DNA from: a virus
Direction: 5' to 3' (one strand)
DNA: 51,544 nt
IMG/VR virus record: IMGVR_UViG_3300050120_000035
Coordinates: 1-51,544 of that record
Shown: positions 6,657-13,841 of the stretch, one piece after another
Position numbering within the stretch: position 1 is the first letter of the stretch
How the letters are laid out: each line of letters starts with the position of its first letter
Program-made: the position numbers and the translations under genes
The notes under the pieces: model-generated
Databases searched by the model: none
What the model saw: the letters and a program-made list of their open reading frames with translations, nothing else
What the model was told of the DNA's origin: nothing

Positions 6657-8192
6657 TCAGAACTCCAAACGTTGATTGAATTTCTGCTTATTAGCAAAAT
6701 AACCCTTCAACACTTCATTGTCTCGATCTGATATAACTGGTCTAAACTTAGGCTTTAGACAATTGAAGATCTCATTGCGTAGACAATTACGCCGCACGTT
6801 ACTGTCATCTAGGAATATCCTCAAAATCGGCGTTGGCTTATCATCCCAGGGGGTTAGGATACGCGATGTTCGCTGCTCGCAATTCTCTAGATTGGACGAC
6901 ATGGTCACATCGTACAGACAACTAGCACGCGGTATGTTTGTGCCGGTACTGATCATCTTGGTATTGCATACTAGGATCTTGGCCTTGTATCTACGGGCGG
7001 CCTGGATGTAACTGTCACGTACGTCTTTCTTTAGGCCACCATAGAACGGAAACGCCAATTCTTTACCAGCTATTCGATTGATAGCCATGACCAGTGCTTT
7101 TATCGGTGTAATTTGTGAGAATGGAATGAGCACCATGTGACCAGCCAGCGCATCTTTCACTGCCCATTGAGCAATTAACTTCAGACGCTTAGGATCCTTC
7201 TCCAAGCTACTAATCATGCGTGTCCATGGTACGTTACCCTTGTACGTCTTCACATAGCTAGTGCGTACCAATCGTACATGGGGCTTTAAGCGCTCGACTT
7301 TGATGTCAGCAACTAAAGCCCCCATGAGGTTGCGCATTAACACATATCGTCCGTCCTTACGTGACGGTGTACCACTAAGTCCAATTTTGTATCTGGAGTT
7401 GATCGATGAAATCACAATCGCATACTTTGGTGCAGCACCAGTATGGATTTCATCAACAAACAGGCATTCGAACATGTCCCGTAACTTTCGTAACAGACGT
7501 TGTCCACCTTCCGACCAGAATGTCTGAGTGGTTACTAGACAGATATCGTATTTAAGGAAATCGGCGTAAGTCTTGGCTATGCCAATCTTGTCTTTACTGC
7601 AGTCGGTCAACGCCTTCTGTGTCTTTGACCCAATGAACGTCTCTTTGAAGCCTAGCAGCCATTCACGTTGCGATGCCATGATCATGGTCTTGCGGCCAAT
7701 CTTACAGATAGCGGCCGCTGCCATTATAGTTTTCCCAGAACGGGGCGGTGCTCGGAGAACTCCACGTTCCTTCTCTATGATTGCCGTTACAGCTTCAGGC
7801 TGGTAGTCCTTCAATGTTCCAGTAAACTTAATGCGCTGTGAGAATCTCTTGGACGGGTAGCGTTCTTTGACGTTGAACCCGATGCCGTTGTTGGTCAATA
7901 TCTTTTGTAACCCTGACTGATCACCAATCGGAGTACGTAGATACGAGTTGTCACCGACAGTAACTATTGAAGCTAATTCAGCGCCGCCTTTAAACGCAGC
8001 ACAGTTATCGCATACCCCTTCAACTATGTGAGTTGGTGACGCTAGTCGCTCTTCGTGGAATTCACATTTAGCGCAGGCTTTTTCTTCGAAGAACAGAAAT
8101 TTGTATTTCTCCAGCAACCCCTTTCGGACTTTTATTGGCAGACTATCCTTGCGTATAAAGAATGCTTCGCGCGCGTTCACAATAACTGTCAT
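6657..8192 (-). CDS. UvsW-like superfamily 2 DNA helicase
   Basis: This 511-residue SF2 helicase resembles T4 UvsW, which unwinds R-loops and branches and drives the switch to recombination-dependent replication. Visible motifs are the Q-like YQPEAV (130-135), motif I APPRSGKT (148-155), motif II DEIH, motif III GLSGTPSRKDG, and motif VI EQRTSRILTP. The N-terminal region carries C40-x2-C43 and C61-x2-C64, a probable zinc finger. Conserved Gly-Thr and Arg residues of the second RecA domain are present. The start overlaps the stop of the upstream gene (ATGA at 8189-8192). Confidence 0.85.
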   Translation of the reverse strand: MTVIVNAREAFFIRKDSLPIKVRKGLLEKYKFLFFEEKACAKCEFHEERLASPTHIVEGVCDNCAAFKGGAELASIVTVGDNSYLRTPIGDQSGLQKILTNNGIGFNVKERYPSKRFSQRIKFTGTLKDYQPEAVTAIIEKERGVLRAPPRSGKTIMAAAAICKIGRKTMIMASQREWLLGFKETFIGSKTQKALTDCSKDKIGIAKTYADFLKYDICLVTTQTFWSEGGQRLLRKLRDMFECLFVDEIHTGAAPKYAIVISSINSRYKIGLSGTPSRKDGRYVLMRNLMGALVADIKVERLKPHVRLVRTSYVKTYKGNVPWTRMISSLEKDPKRLKLIAQWAVKDALAGHMVLIPFSQITPIKALVMAINRIAGKELAFPFYGGLKKDVRDSYIQAARRYKAKILVCNTKMISTGTNIPRASCLYDVTMSSNLENCEQRTSRILTPWDDKPTPILRIFLDDSNVRRNCLRNEIFNCLKPKFRPVISDRDNEVLKGYFANKQKFNQRLEF

Positions 8193-8665
8193 TTGATGGT
8201 TACTGTCATTTTGATATCAGTGGCACTCGACAACTTCTTGATGCCATGAATGTTCAGACCAGTGAACCGAATACTGTTGGCTGGTTTGTTGGTCTGAGTA
8301 GTTGCTTCGGCAGTAGCGTCAACAACGAAATTCATAGTTGCTAGAAGCTCTCCAATTGTGTTATCTGTAGAAGCCATTGCTGTTGACAAGGCAATACTAA
8401 ATACCAAAGCGTCTACGTCTATGGCTACTACTGGAATTCCTTTGTGTTGCTTGGCTACGGTCTGTATGAATTGAAGTGCGGCAGCGAAGTCAGCGGCTAC
8501 ACTTAGATTCTTGTTAAGATTCAACGTCAATTGCTTGCCCAAATTAGGCGCGAACGTTATCGTACACACAAGAGCTGGCTTGTCACCAAGCGACATTAAC
8601 GCTAGATACTTGGCGTCTGACTTAGTTGTGGACAACGCTGGACCAGACACAATAACGTAGCTCAT
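8189..8665 (-). CDS. hypothetical protein
   Basis: A 158-residue protein rich in Ala/Thr/Val with predicted alternating strands and helices; no motif recognised. A strong AAAGGA site lies 6 bases before the ATG. It overlaps the UvsW-like start by four bases and the upstream 150-residue gene by four bases, so the three are co-translated. The beta-rich N-terminal half (VCTITFAPNLGKQLTLNL) could be an oligomerisation domain. Function unknown. Confidence 0.55.
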   Translation of the reverse strand: MSYVIVSGPALSTTKSDAKYLALMSLGDKPALVCTITFAPNLGKQLTLNLNKNLSVAADFAAALQFIQTVAKQHKGIPVVAIDVDALVFSIALSTAMASTDNTIGELLATMNFVVDATAEATTQTNKPANSIRFTGLNIHGIKKLSSATDIKMTVTIK

Positions 8666-9114
8666 TTCATTTCCTTTGGTAGTCGTTTGACTGTCACACC
8701 AGCGACCTTGGTTATTGAATGTTCATGTTGATTACCGAACCTATCTAGACGCTCTACAGTGCCTTCGATGTTAAATGCCTTTATGTCCACACTATTTACA
8801 CCAATAAATCCTTGGAAGCCTTGGCCGTAAGTTGATATGTTGTATTGATCAGTGTCAGCATCCAAGAAGAACGAGCACGCCAAGCCCATCAGATAGGCCG
8901 CGTGTTTATAGATGCGGGTGTCCTTAGTCTGGATAACGATCAAAGACAGATCTTGATTAGGTGGCATCATCTGTAGAACAATCGATGAACTAACAAAGAC
9001 TATTTCTTCACGGTATCCTAATTTTGTCTCGTAAGTGTTATAGGTCCAACAGGCACCAACAGTATTATCTGCTTGTGCTTTAAAATAGTTATAGAACGCC
9101 CGTAATGTTTGCAT
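8662..9114 (-). CDS. hypothetical protein
   Basis: A 150-residue alpha/beta protein (FYNYFKAQADN helix, then strands such as EEIVFVSSSIVLQMM and LSLIVIQT). It ends with two short strands (ITKVAGVTVKRL). I recognise no family. It lies between two other unknown genes of the replication operon and overlaps the next gene by four bases. Confidence 0.55.
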   Translation of the reverse strand: MQTLRAFYNYFKAQADNTVGACWTYNTYETKLGYREEIVFVSSSIVLQMMPPNQDLSLIVIQTKDTRIYKHAAYLMGLACSFFLDADTDQYNISTYGQGFQGFIGVNSVDIKAFNIEGTVERLDRFGNQHEHSITKVAGVTVKRLPKEMK

Positions 9115-9131
9115 TTTGGTCTCTTACTAAA

Positions 9132-9683
9132 CTAAAGAACACGTCCCTTTGAACCGTCTAGAAGTTTCAGGCATTCCGTCATAGTACGTAGACTGAATCC
9201 AGCTTGGTCGATATCCTTGATGATCGTATCAAGCATTGCCATGAATTCTTTTCCTTCCTCGGCTAGGTCCAATGCCGTCCCTTGAACACGTTGGATCAAG
9301 GCATTACGTTGAGCTTCGTTGCTGTACTTGCTAATCTCATCGTTGTACTGCGTTACTAGATGTCGACGCATGGCGTTCATGGCGTCGTCAAGCAGTCCTA
9401 GATGATACGAAGCTTTAACTCTGATCTCTACCAAGCGAGCGCGCGCACTAAGATCCGTTAATGCTGCGTCCATCAATGCTTTCGGGCTGTACTGTTTCTT
9501 GGATCTTAAAGTCCTTGACGTCCGACTGGCATGCAAGGCAAATGCTTCTTTGCGGTCAGCGTCTAAATTCAATCTATCGTGCACTGCCTTAACAATGTTC
9601 CTAAACTTCGTGTACTTTGCGTCAACCTTGACCTCTGACAACAGGCCACGTAAATCTACTTCTTCTGCCTGACGTCTGGCCAT
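9132..9683 (-). CDS. hypothetical all-helical protein
   Basis: A 183-residue, strongly charged, almost wholly helical protein with heptad-like stretches at about 75-120 and 125-160. It begins MARRQAEEVDLRGLL after a good AAGGAG site (6-7 bases). Its place between the clamp-side gene and the UvsW group, together with its helicity, would suit a small replication or recombination accessory factor. No sequence motif supports a specific one. Confidence 0.55.
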   Translation of the reverse strand: MARRQAEEVDLRGLLSEVKVDAKYTKFRNIVKAVHDRLNLDADRKEAFALHASRTSRTLRSKKQYSPKALMDAALTDLSARARLVEIRVKASYHLGLLDDAMNAMRRHLVTQYNDEISKYSNEAQRNALIQRVQGTALDLAEEGKEFMAMLDTIIKDIDQAGFSLRTMTECLKLLDGSKGRVL

Positions 9684-9709
9684 TTACTGCTCCTTAACAT
9701 AAGGTCAAG

Positions 9710-10123
9710 CTATTGTTCTTCGAAGATGACTCGTACATCGTCACCTATAACCGGACACACTATAAGGGTGCCACGATTAGTGTAGTGGTAGACGACTAGG
9801 TCAGGGGTCTTAAGCAATACTTCAACGGCTATTGCCTTACCAATTCCACGTGTCATGTAGGCTGCTAGGAACCCACCACTATTTACCACGTGGAATTGTG
9901 ACACGAAGTAGAACCCTACCTTAACGTCACCTTGAGTGAGCCGATACACCTGGAACATGCAAGACATCGGTATCTGTTCACCGATACCAACGACAGTACC
10001 TTGTTCTATACGCGTAGTGAACAGAGCATGGCCGTCCTGTATGGCATAGAATAGATGTGGGTCCATCTGCATTTCTATGTTTATTGGGGTGTTACCATTT
10101 ATTGTGAATGACGGAATGGCCAT
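9710..10123 (-). CDS. hypothetical beta-rich protein next to the sliding clamp
   Basis: A 137-residue protein composed mainly of short beta strands (SFTINGNTPINIEM, VGFYFVSQFHVV, TLIVCPVIGDDVRVIFEE). AGGA lies about 8 bases before the ATG. It starts three bases after the clamp gene stop and is therefore cotranscribed with it. No known family recognised; a clamp- or ssDNA-binding role would be a guess from position. Confidence 0.55.
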   Translation of the reverse strand: MAIPSFTINGNTPINIEMQMDPHLFYAIQDGHALFTTRIEQGTVVGIGEQIPMSCMFQVYRLTQGDVKVGFYFVSQFHVVNSGGFLAAYMTRGIGKAIAVEVLLKTPDLVVYHYTNRGTLIVCPVIGDDVRVIFEEQ

Positions 10124-10126
10124 TGA

Positions 10127-11200
10127 TTATTCCTGGTTAAGGGACATCAATAGGTTAGTGGACTTTGTCTTGAACGCCAAGAACGAATCCGAAACAACCT
10201 TGAAAATAGCAGTGTCACCGCACTTACGGACAGCTTCATCGAAGAACTCAAAGTCCACCTTGAATTCACTAGTTTTCTTGACAGTAGACTTCATGTAGGT
10301 CTTAACCACACCATTGTCGGTCTTTACAAGGAATCGTATCTTGCCGGGTTCAGTCATTACCATCAATTCAGGCCGCTCTTTAGTAGATATAGCCCGGCAG
10401 TTATCCAAGAACTGGATCATACCCTTCTTGTCTAACTCTAGAGACATGCCGTCTTCCTTCATGGCTGATCTAGCTTTCTGTAGCACCATATCTGAACTTA
10501 CTGACGAATCCTCATTGGTTTCAGGCAATGCTAAACTTACGTTCACCAGTTTATTCCTGACTATCAATGCGGAGTTAGTGACTGTTAGTCTGCAAGCGAT
10601 TCTGTTAAACGTGTCTAATACCGCAGTGATGGTTTCTATTGGCAGCGTTAGTTCCATATCGCCTGTAATTTCCCGGCTGTTGACGAATGACATGTGATTT
10701 TCGTCGTAGCAAGAAACAAAAGCTGACTTAGAAGTCAGCTTCACCGATATAGGCATGAACGTCGTAATGTTTTGAACCGGCTTCAAAGCTACAGCGGCCA
10801 CTGCCTGCTTTAACCATTGTAGCTGATCAACAGTTATCTTCCAGGACTTCCCGTTGACCTCTTCGTTGGCTTCCTCATCGATTTGGATAGCGTCTACTGT
10901 TGTCAAACTCGCTGAGTATCGGCCGGATTTAAGCTTCAACATGGTCTTGTCGAAAACCATCTCCAGCTTCGTATGTCCCTTGGCTGCTTGAATCAAGCTG
11001 TCTGTAGGAATGGCAAATATGGCTTTGCCTTTAACAGCACACGGCAAGAGAACCGCGCAGTTGGATAATTCAGCGGTGCTATACAATCTCAGGGATTGCC
11101 CGTCACTCTGTAGCGTTATGTTACCGCTTGATGGTGGACTAAGTCGCAGGGCAATACGTATCGCTTCCTGAAGTACATCGGTATCGATTATTGCTTGCAT
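10127..11200 (-). CDS. sliding clamp, DNA polymerase III beta-subunit type
   Basis: At 357 residues this matches the length of bacterial beta clamps (about 366) rather than T4 gp45 (about 228). Three repeated domain starts are visible: residues 1-120, from about 122 (WKITVDQLQWLKQAVAAV), and from about 245 (LELDKKGMIQFLDNC). Each has the clamp pattern of strand, helix, strand with conserved hydrophobics, as in LPIETITAVLDTF. The clamp would tether the replicative polymerase to DNA and be loaded by the AAA+ protein at 16612. There is no clear Shine-Dalgarno before the ATG. Identity rests on repeat architecture and length, not on an alignment. Confidence 0.7.
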   Translation of the reverse strand: MQAIIDTDVLQEAIRIALRLSPPSSGNITLQSDGQSLRLYSTAELSNCAVLLPCAVKGKAIFAIPTDSLIQAAKGHTKLEMVFDKTMLKLKSGRYSASLTTVDAIQIDEEANEEVNGKSWKITVDQLQWLKQAVAAVALKPVQNITTFMPISVKLTSKSAFVSCYDENHMSFVNSREITGDMELTLPIETITAVLDTFNRIACRLTVTNSALIVRNKLVNVSLALPETNEDSSVSSDMVLQKARSAMKEDGMSLELDKKGMIQFLDNCRAISTKERPELMVMTEPGKIRFLVKTDNGVVKTYMKSTVKKTSEFKVDFEFFDEAVRKCGDTAIFKVVSDSFLAFKTKSTNLLMSLNQE

Positions 11201-11239
11201 GTAGTTTGTAAATTGGGAAGGGTTATTGTATTTACTATT

Positions 11240-11617
11240 CTACGTTTCTAACTTTAAACCGCCAGTGACGCAGACATATGTAGACACTAGTTCGTATTCG
11301 TATGTATGGCGTAGATAGATTGGATCTGAGTTTGTAGCGTCTACCAAACTAAGCTGCACGTTCTTGAGTTTAGTCAGCTTATAGTCTATGACATTGTAGA
11401 ATTCCTTGGCGTTGCCGATACCTGCGGCCACTGAGATATTCTTTTGGCCCAGGTTTGGATACTTAACGTCCGAGGCTAGAACAAATGTCAAAACCAAAAC
11501 ATCGGTTATTTCTACGCTGGTTATTGTTAGGTCACGTGACTTATCCCCAGTGTCAACATCAAAGTCAAAACTACACACGAAGTTAAAGTGCATAACGTCT
11601 TTGACTGTGGCGCTCAT
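11240..11617 (-). CDS. hypothetical beta-rich protein
   Basis: A 125-residue protein dominated by beta strands (MHFNFVCSFDFDVD, DVLVLTFVLASDV, TYEYELVSTYVCVTGGLKL). It starts directly after the stop of the 276-residue gene upstream, with no gap. Resembles a small virion or binding domain more than an enzyme; not recognised. Confidence 0.55.
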   Translation of the reverse strand: MSATVKDVMHFNFVCSFDFDVDTGDKSRDLTITSVEITDVLVLTFVLASDVKYPNLGQKNISVAAGIGNAKEFYNVIDYKLTKLKNVQLSLVDATNSDPIYLRHTYEYELVSTYVCVTGGLKLET

Positions 11618-12448
11618 TTAGACCACCGTTAGCGTAAGGACTGCAGGAGTTGTCTGGCCCTGATCATCTTGGATAGCGAAGTTGAATACGTAGTCACCAG
11701 CCGTCGGATCTTGTAGGCGCAATATGCGAACCGTGTTGAACACAACACCACCACCTGGGACTATAGTCTGCCCACCACTTCCTTGCACAACCGAAGCTTT
11801 GAAGAAACCACCGGCTGGATTACTGGTAGTAGTTATGTTAAGCGGTATCGTAGTGTTACCTTGCTGATTGGGATCAGACTGTTGAACAGCTTCAAACAAT
11901 AAGTCCCAACGGAAGTCGATGAACGCGCAGTCAGTGGTGAACGCCTGCAAGTTCTGAGTACATGCCCACTGCAATGTTTGAGGAGTCACAATATCCGGAG
12001 GGGTCTGTTGAGGACTAGCACTAGGAAGGAACTTGTTCATCCCGAAGAGCAACGAGTTGACGTAGACACCACGGCCAAAATGCTTGAACCACGACGTGAC
12101 CGGCATCGACCACCACGAGTAATAGCCAAGCGTATTCGGGATTGCAACGTCCACGAATTCCGAATAACCACGCCACGGTTTGACTCCGTCTTGAACGGCA
12201 GGCCATTGAGCAACCATAAATTGCTGGACCCGACGTTCGTCATAGACGTTCGTCAGATTCTTAGGCGGCAGTGTTACGCTTGTGATAGGAATCTCACCGT
12301 CAGACAACGTGAACGTAGTCTCTGTGCCAGCAAACGTAGTGTCTGCTATTGGATAGAACCCATACAAAGCACCACTGGTGGTCATGATAGGAATGAGAGT
12401 CTGCTTTGACGGTGCTACCAAAGCCAAACCAAATTGATTAGAACTCAT
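11618..12448 (-). CDS. hypothetical protein with Ig-like C-terminus (virion-like)
   Basis: A 276-residue protein rich in aromatic residues, prolines and loops, typical of virion proteins rather than enzymes. The last 35 residues (GDYVFNFAIQDDQGQT then LTLTVV) look like the end of an Ig/cadherin-type beta-sandwich. The middle carries WW and YYSWWSM clusters. A GGAG site lies 7-8 bases before the ATG. It is unusual to find such a protein inside the replication strand; a decoration or injected structural protein is possible but unproven. Confidence 0.55.
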   Translation of the reverse strand: MSSNQFGLALVAPSKQTLIPIMTTSGALYGFYPIADTTFAGTETTFTLSDGEIPITSVTLPPKNLTNVYDERRVQQFMVAQWPAVQDGVKPWRGYSEFVDVAIPNTLGYYSWWSMPVTSWFKHFGRGVYVNSLLFGMNKFLPSASPQQTPPDIVTPQTLQWACTQNLQAFTTDCAFIDFRWDLLFEAVQQSDPNQQGNTTIPLNITTTSNPAGGFFKASVVQGSGGQTIVPGGGVVFNTVRILRLQDPTAGDYVFNFAIQDDQGQTTPAVLTLTVV

Positions 12449-12459
12449 GTAATACTCCG

Positions 12460-12606
12460 TTATAGTTTGCCTTGCTTTTGAAACTTGCGGCGTAAATCAG
12501 AAATGTTTGATGGTCGGATCAATTCCGAGTCACTGGCCCGCGCAGCGGTTAGAAGCAGCCAAGTTCGAAGCGGCCGAGTTCGAAATCCGTCGTCTGTTGA
12601 TTCCAA
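12460..12606 (-). CDS. small 48-residue basic protein with TTG start
   Basis: The space between 12449 and 12635 contains an open frame from TTG at 12606 to TAA at 12460. A textbook AGGAG (12617-12613) lies six bases before the TTG, the best evidence for a real start. The product is basic, with a hydrophobic patch WLLLTAARA and the tail ISDLRRKFQKQGKL. No family recognised. It is co-directional with both neighbours and fills the gap between them. Confidence 0.5.
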   Translation of the reverse strand: MESTDDGFRTRPLRTWLLLTAARASDSELIRPSNISDLRRKFQKQGKL

Positions 12607-12635
12607 AATAGACTCCTAGACTAAACTCGGATTGG

Positions 12636-13016
12636 TCAGGCCGTAACCTGTACGTTGGACACTTGCACGTATGATAGGTTGGTGCCCTGACATGTAATGC
12701 CACAGACGCACACGCCGCCGGATGGATCGGTAGCTGTTACTACAGTTTCGTTGGGGAAATCGTCAGAGCCTACAGGTTCTCGCCAGCATACTCGTACCTC
12801 TTGTTGCTGAGCATTGCTGAGATTTAATGAAACATCTTCTGAGCTAAATCCTGTAAATTGGAAATCTACTGGCGCGCCAATTAACGTAATGCTTGGCGCG
12901 TTTTGTACGGGCACGAACGCGCCTTTACTCAATACTAGAGACATCGAATCAACGTCGATTACCTGCTGATCTGCACCGTTCGTGGTCGGTACGAGATATA
13001 GTCTAATATAGGCCAT
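12636..13016 (-). CDS. hypothetical beta-sandwich-like protein
   Basis: A 126-residue beta-rich protein with regular strands about every 10-12 residues (MSLVLSKGAFVPV, ITLIGAPVDFQF, VSLNLSNA, QEVRVCWREPV). It has four cysteines, three of them close together near the end (GVCVCGITCQG). It resembles small phage virion or decoration domains, like its downstream neighbour at 11618. Not recognised. Confidence 0.5.
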   Translation of the reverse strand: MAYIRLYLVPTTNGADQQVIDVDSMSLVLSKGAFVPVQNAPSITLIGAPVDFQFTGFSSEDVSLNLSNAQQQEVRVCWREPVGSDDFPNETVVTATDPSGGVCVCGITCQGTNLSYVQVSNVQVTA

Positions 13017-13042
13017 GCTTGAGAAACCCCATTAAAGAAATG

Positions 13043-13123
13043 CTACTTGGTTTTGTTGCCAAATTTACGCACAACGCCAAGTAAAATTGCCTCATTTAAC
13101 TGGTTGAGCCTGGGATTTCTCAT
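13043..13123 (-). CDS. possible 26-residue small protein
   Basis: An ATG at 13123 opens a frame that ends TAG at 13043. It overlaps the last 32 bases of the 243-residue gene and covers most of the gap before 13016. The peptide has a plausible helical core (LNEAILLGVVRKFG). The ribosome binding site is weak. Supported only by position and composition; could be chance. Confidence 0.25.
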   Translation of the reverse strand: MRNPRLNQLNEAILLGVVRKFGNKTK

Positions 13124-13823
13124 GCGACCGTAAAACATAAAGTATCTCAAATGTCTCGAAAGACGTAGCCTTAGCTACTACTTCAACGTCTGCACTTCGT
13201 GCCTGTCGTACTGCTTCTCGTAAGTCTCGGGCCTTTTGCGTGTCCATCAACTCCAATACCTGTACAAGCTTCAGACTAGATTTCAACTTACGCTTCAATA
13301 CCATCCAACTGGTAGCCCCAGCCAAATACGACACGCACATCAAGTTGACTTCTTTGCGTAGACCGTATGGAGTAATTCTGTAAAGTTGCGTTTGGATATT
13401 ATTGAAAAACGATGGCTTCGTTGCGATATCAACGTAGTGCTCTATCGATAGGTCTGTTGTCTTCAGCACCCAATCACCTTTACCAGCTTTGGATACTAAC
13501 AATGCTCTAACTATAGAGTCTTCTACGGTCGCGTTTCTAATCTCAGGCCAACAGTCTTTACGTATGTTGGTTGCAGCTAACGCTGCCCTAGAATCACATA
13601 CGAAATATACTCGATGGTCTTTCTTGATATGGACTTTCTTTATGGTCTTCACTTTGTCTATAACAACTGGCCATACTGGCTGTTGACTGCATAGACCATC
13701 GACTGTAAGATGCAATGTCCTGACAAAGCCGCCTACCAACGTGTGACTCATTCGTATGTGTCTAAGCATATCACTTAGTTCATATGGAGATGTGTCCACC
13801 AATCCAAAAGCACTTAAAATCAT
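13092..13823 (-). CDS. hypothetical protein
   Basis: A 243-residue alpha/beta protein with a basic middle (KTIKKVHIKKDHRVYFVCDSR) and a helical, charged C-terminal third (LVQVLELMDTQKARDLREAV). GAGG lies about 8 bases before the ATG. It lies directly downstream of the gp46-like gene. The expected partner there would be a gp47/SbcD nuclease, but none of the calcineurin-type phosphoesterase motifs (D-x-H, GDxxD, GNH[ED]) is present, so it is not that. Function unknown. Confidence 0.55.
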   Translation of the reverse strand: MILSAFGLVDTSPYELSDMLRHIRMSHTLVGGFVRTLHLTVDGLCSQQPVWPVVIDKVKTIKKVHIKKDHRVYFVCDSRAALAATNIRKDCWPEIRNATVEDSIVRALLVSKAGKGDWVLKTTDLSIEHYVDIATKPSFFNNIQTQLYRITPYGLRKEVNLMCVSYLAGATSWMVLKRKLKSSLKLVQVLELMDTQKARDLREAVRQARSADVEVVAKATSFETFEILYVLRSHEKSQAQPVK

Positions 13824-13841
13824 TTTGTTGCCTCAGTGAGT

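Noticed and set aside
11221-11240. Recurring AGTAAATA motif before minus-strand genes (also near 25511, 18284, 3700)
   Set aside because: Similar 7-mers occur inside genes (about 8790 and 9878) at a frequency expected by chance, so I do not claim a promoter class.
11978-12409. Plus-strand open frame of 143 codons
   Set aside because: Antisense to the 276-residue gene, Arg/His-rich, no start signal and no motif.
12541-12595. tRNA-like GTTCGAAATCC segment
   Set aside because: No matching T-stem, acceptor stem or anticodon arm can be folded around it, and it lies in a small open frame on the other strand.
13092-13823. Candidate gp47/SbcD nuclease next to the gp46-like gene
   Set aside because: None of the calcineurin-like phosphoesterase metal-binding motifs is present.
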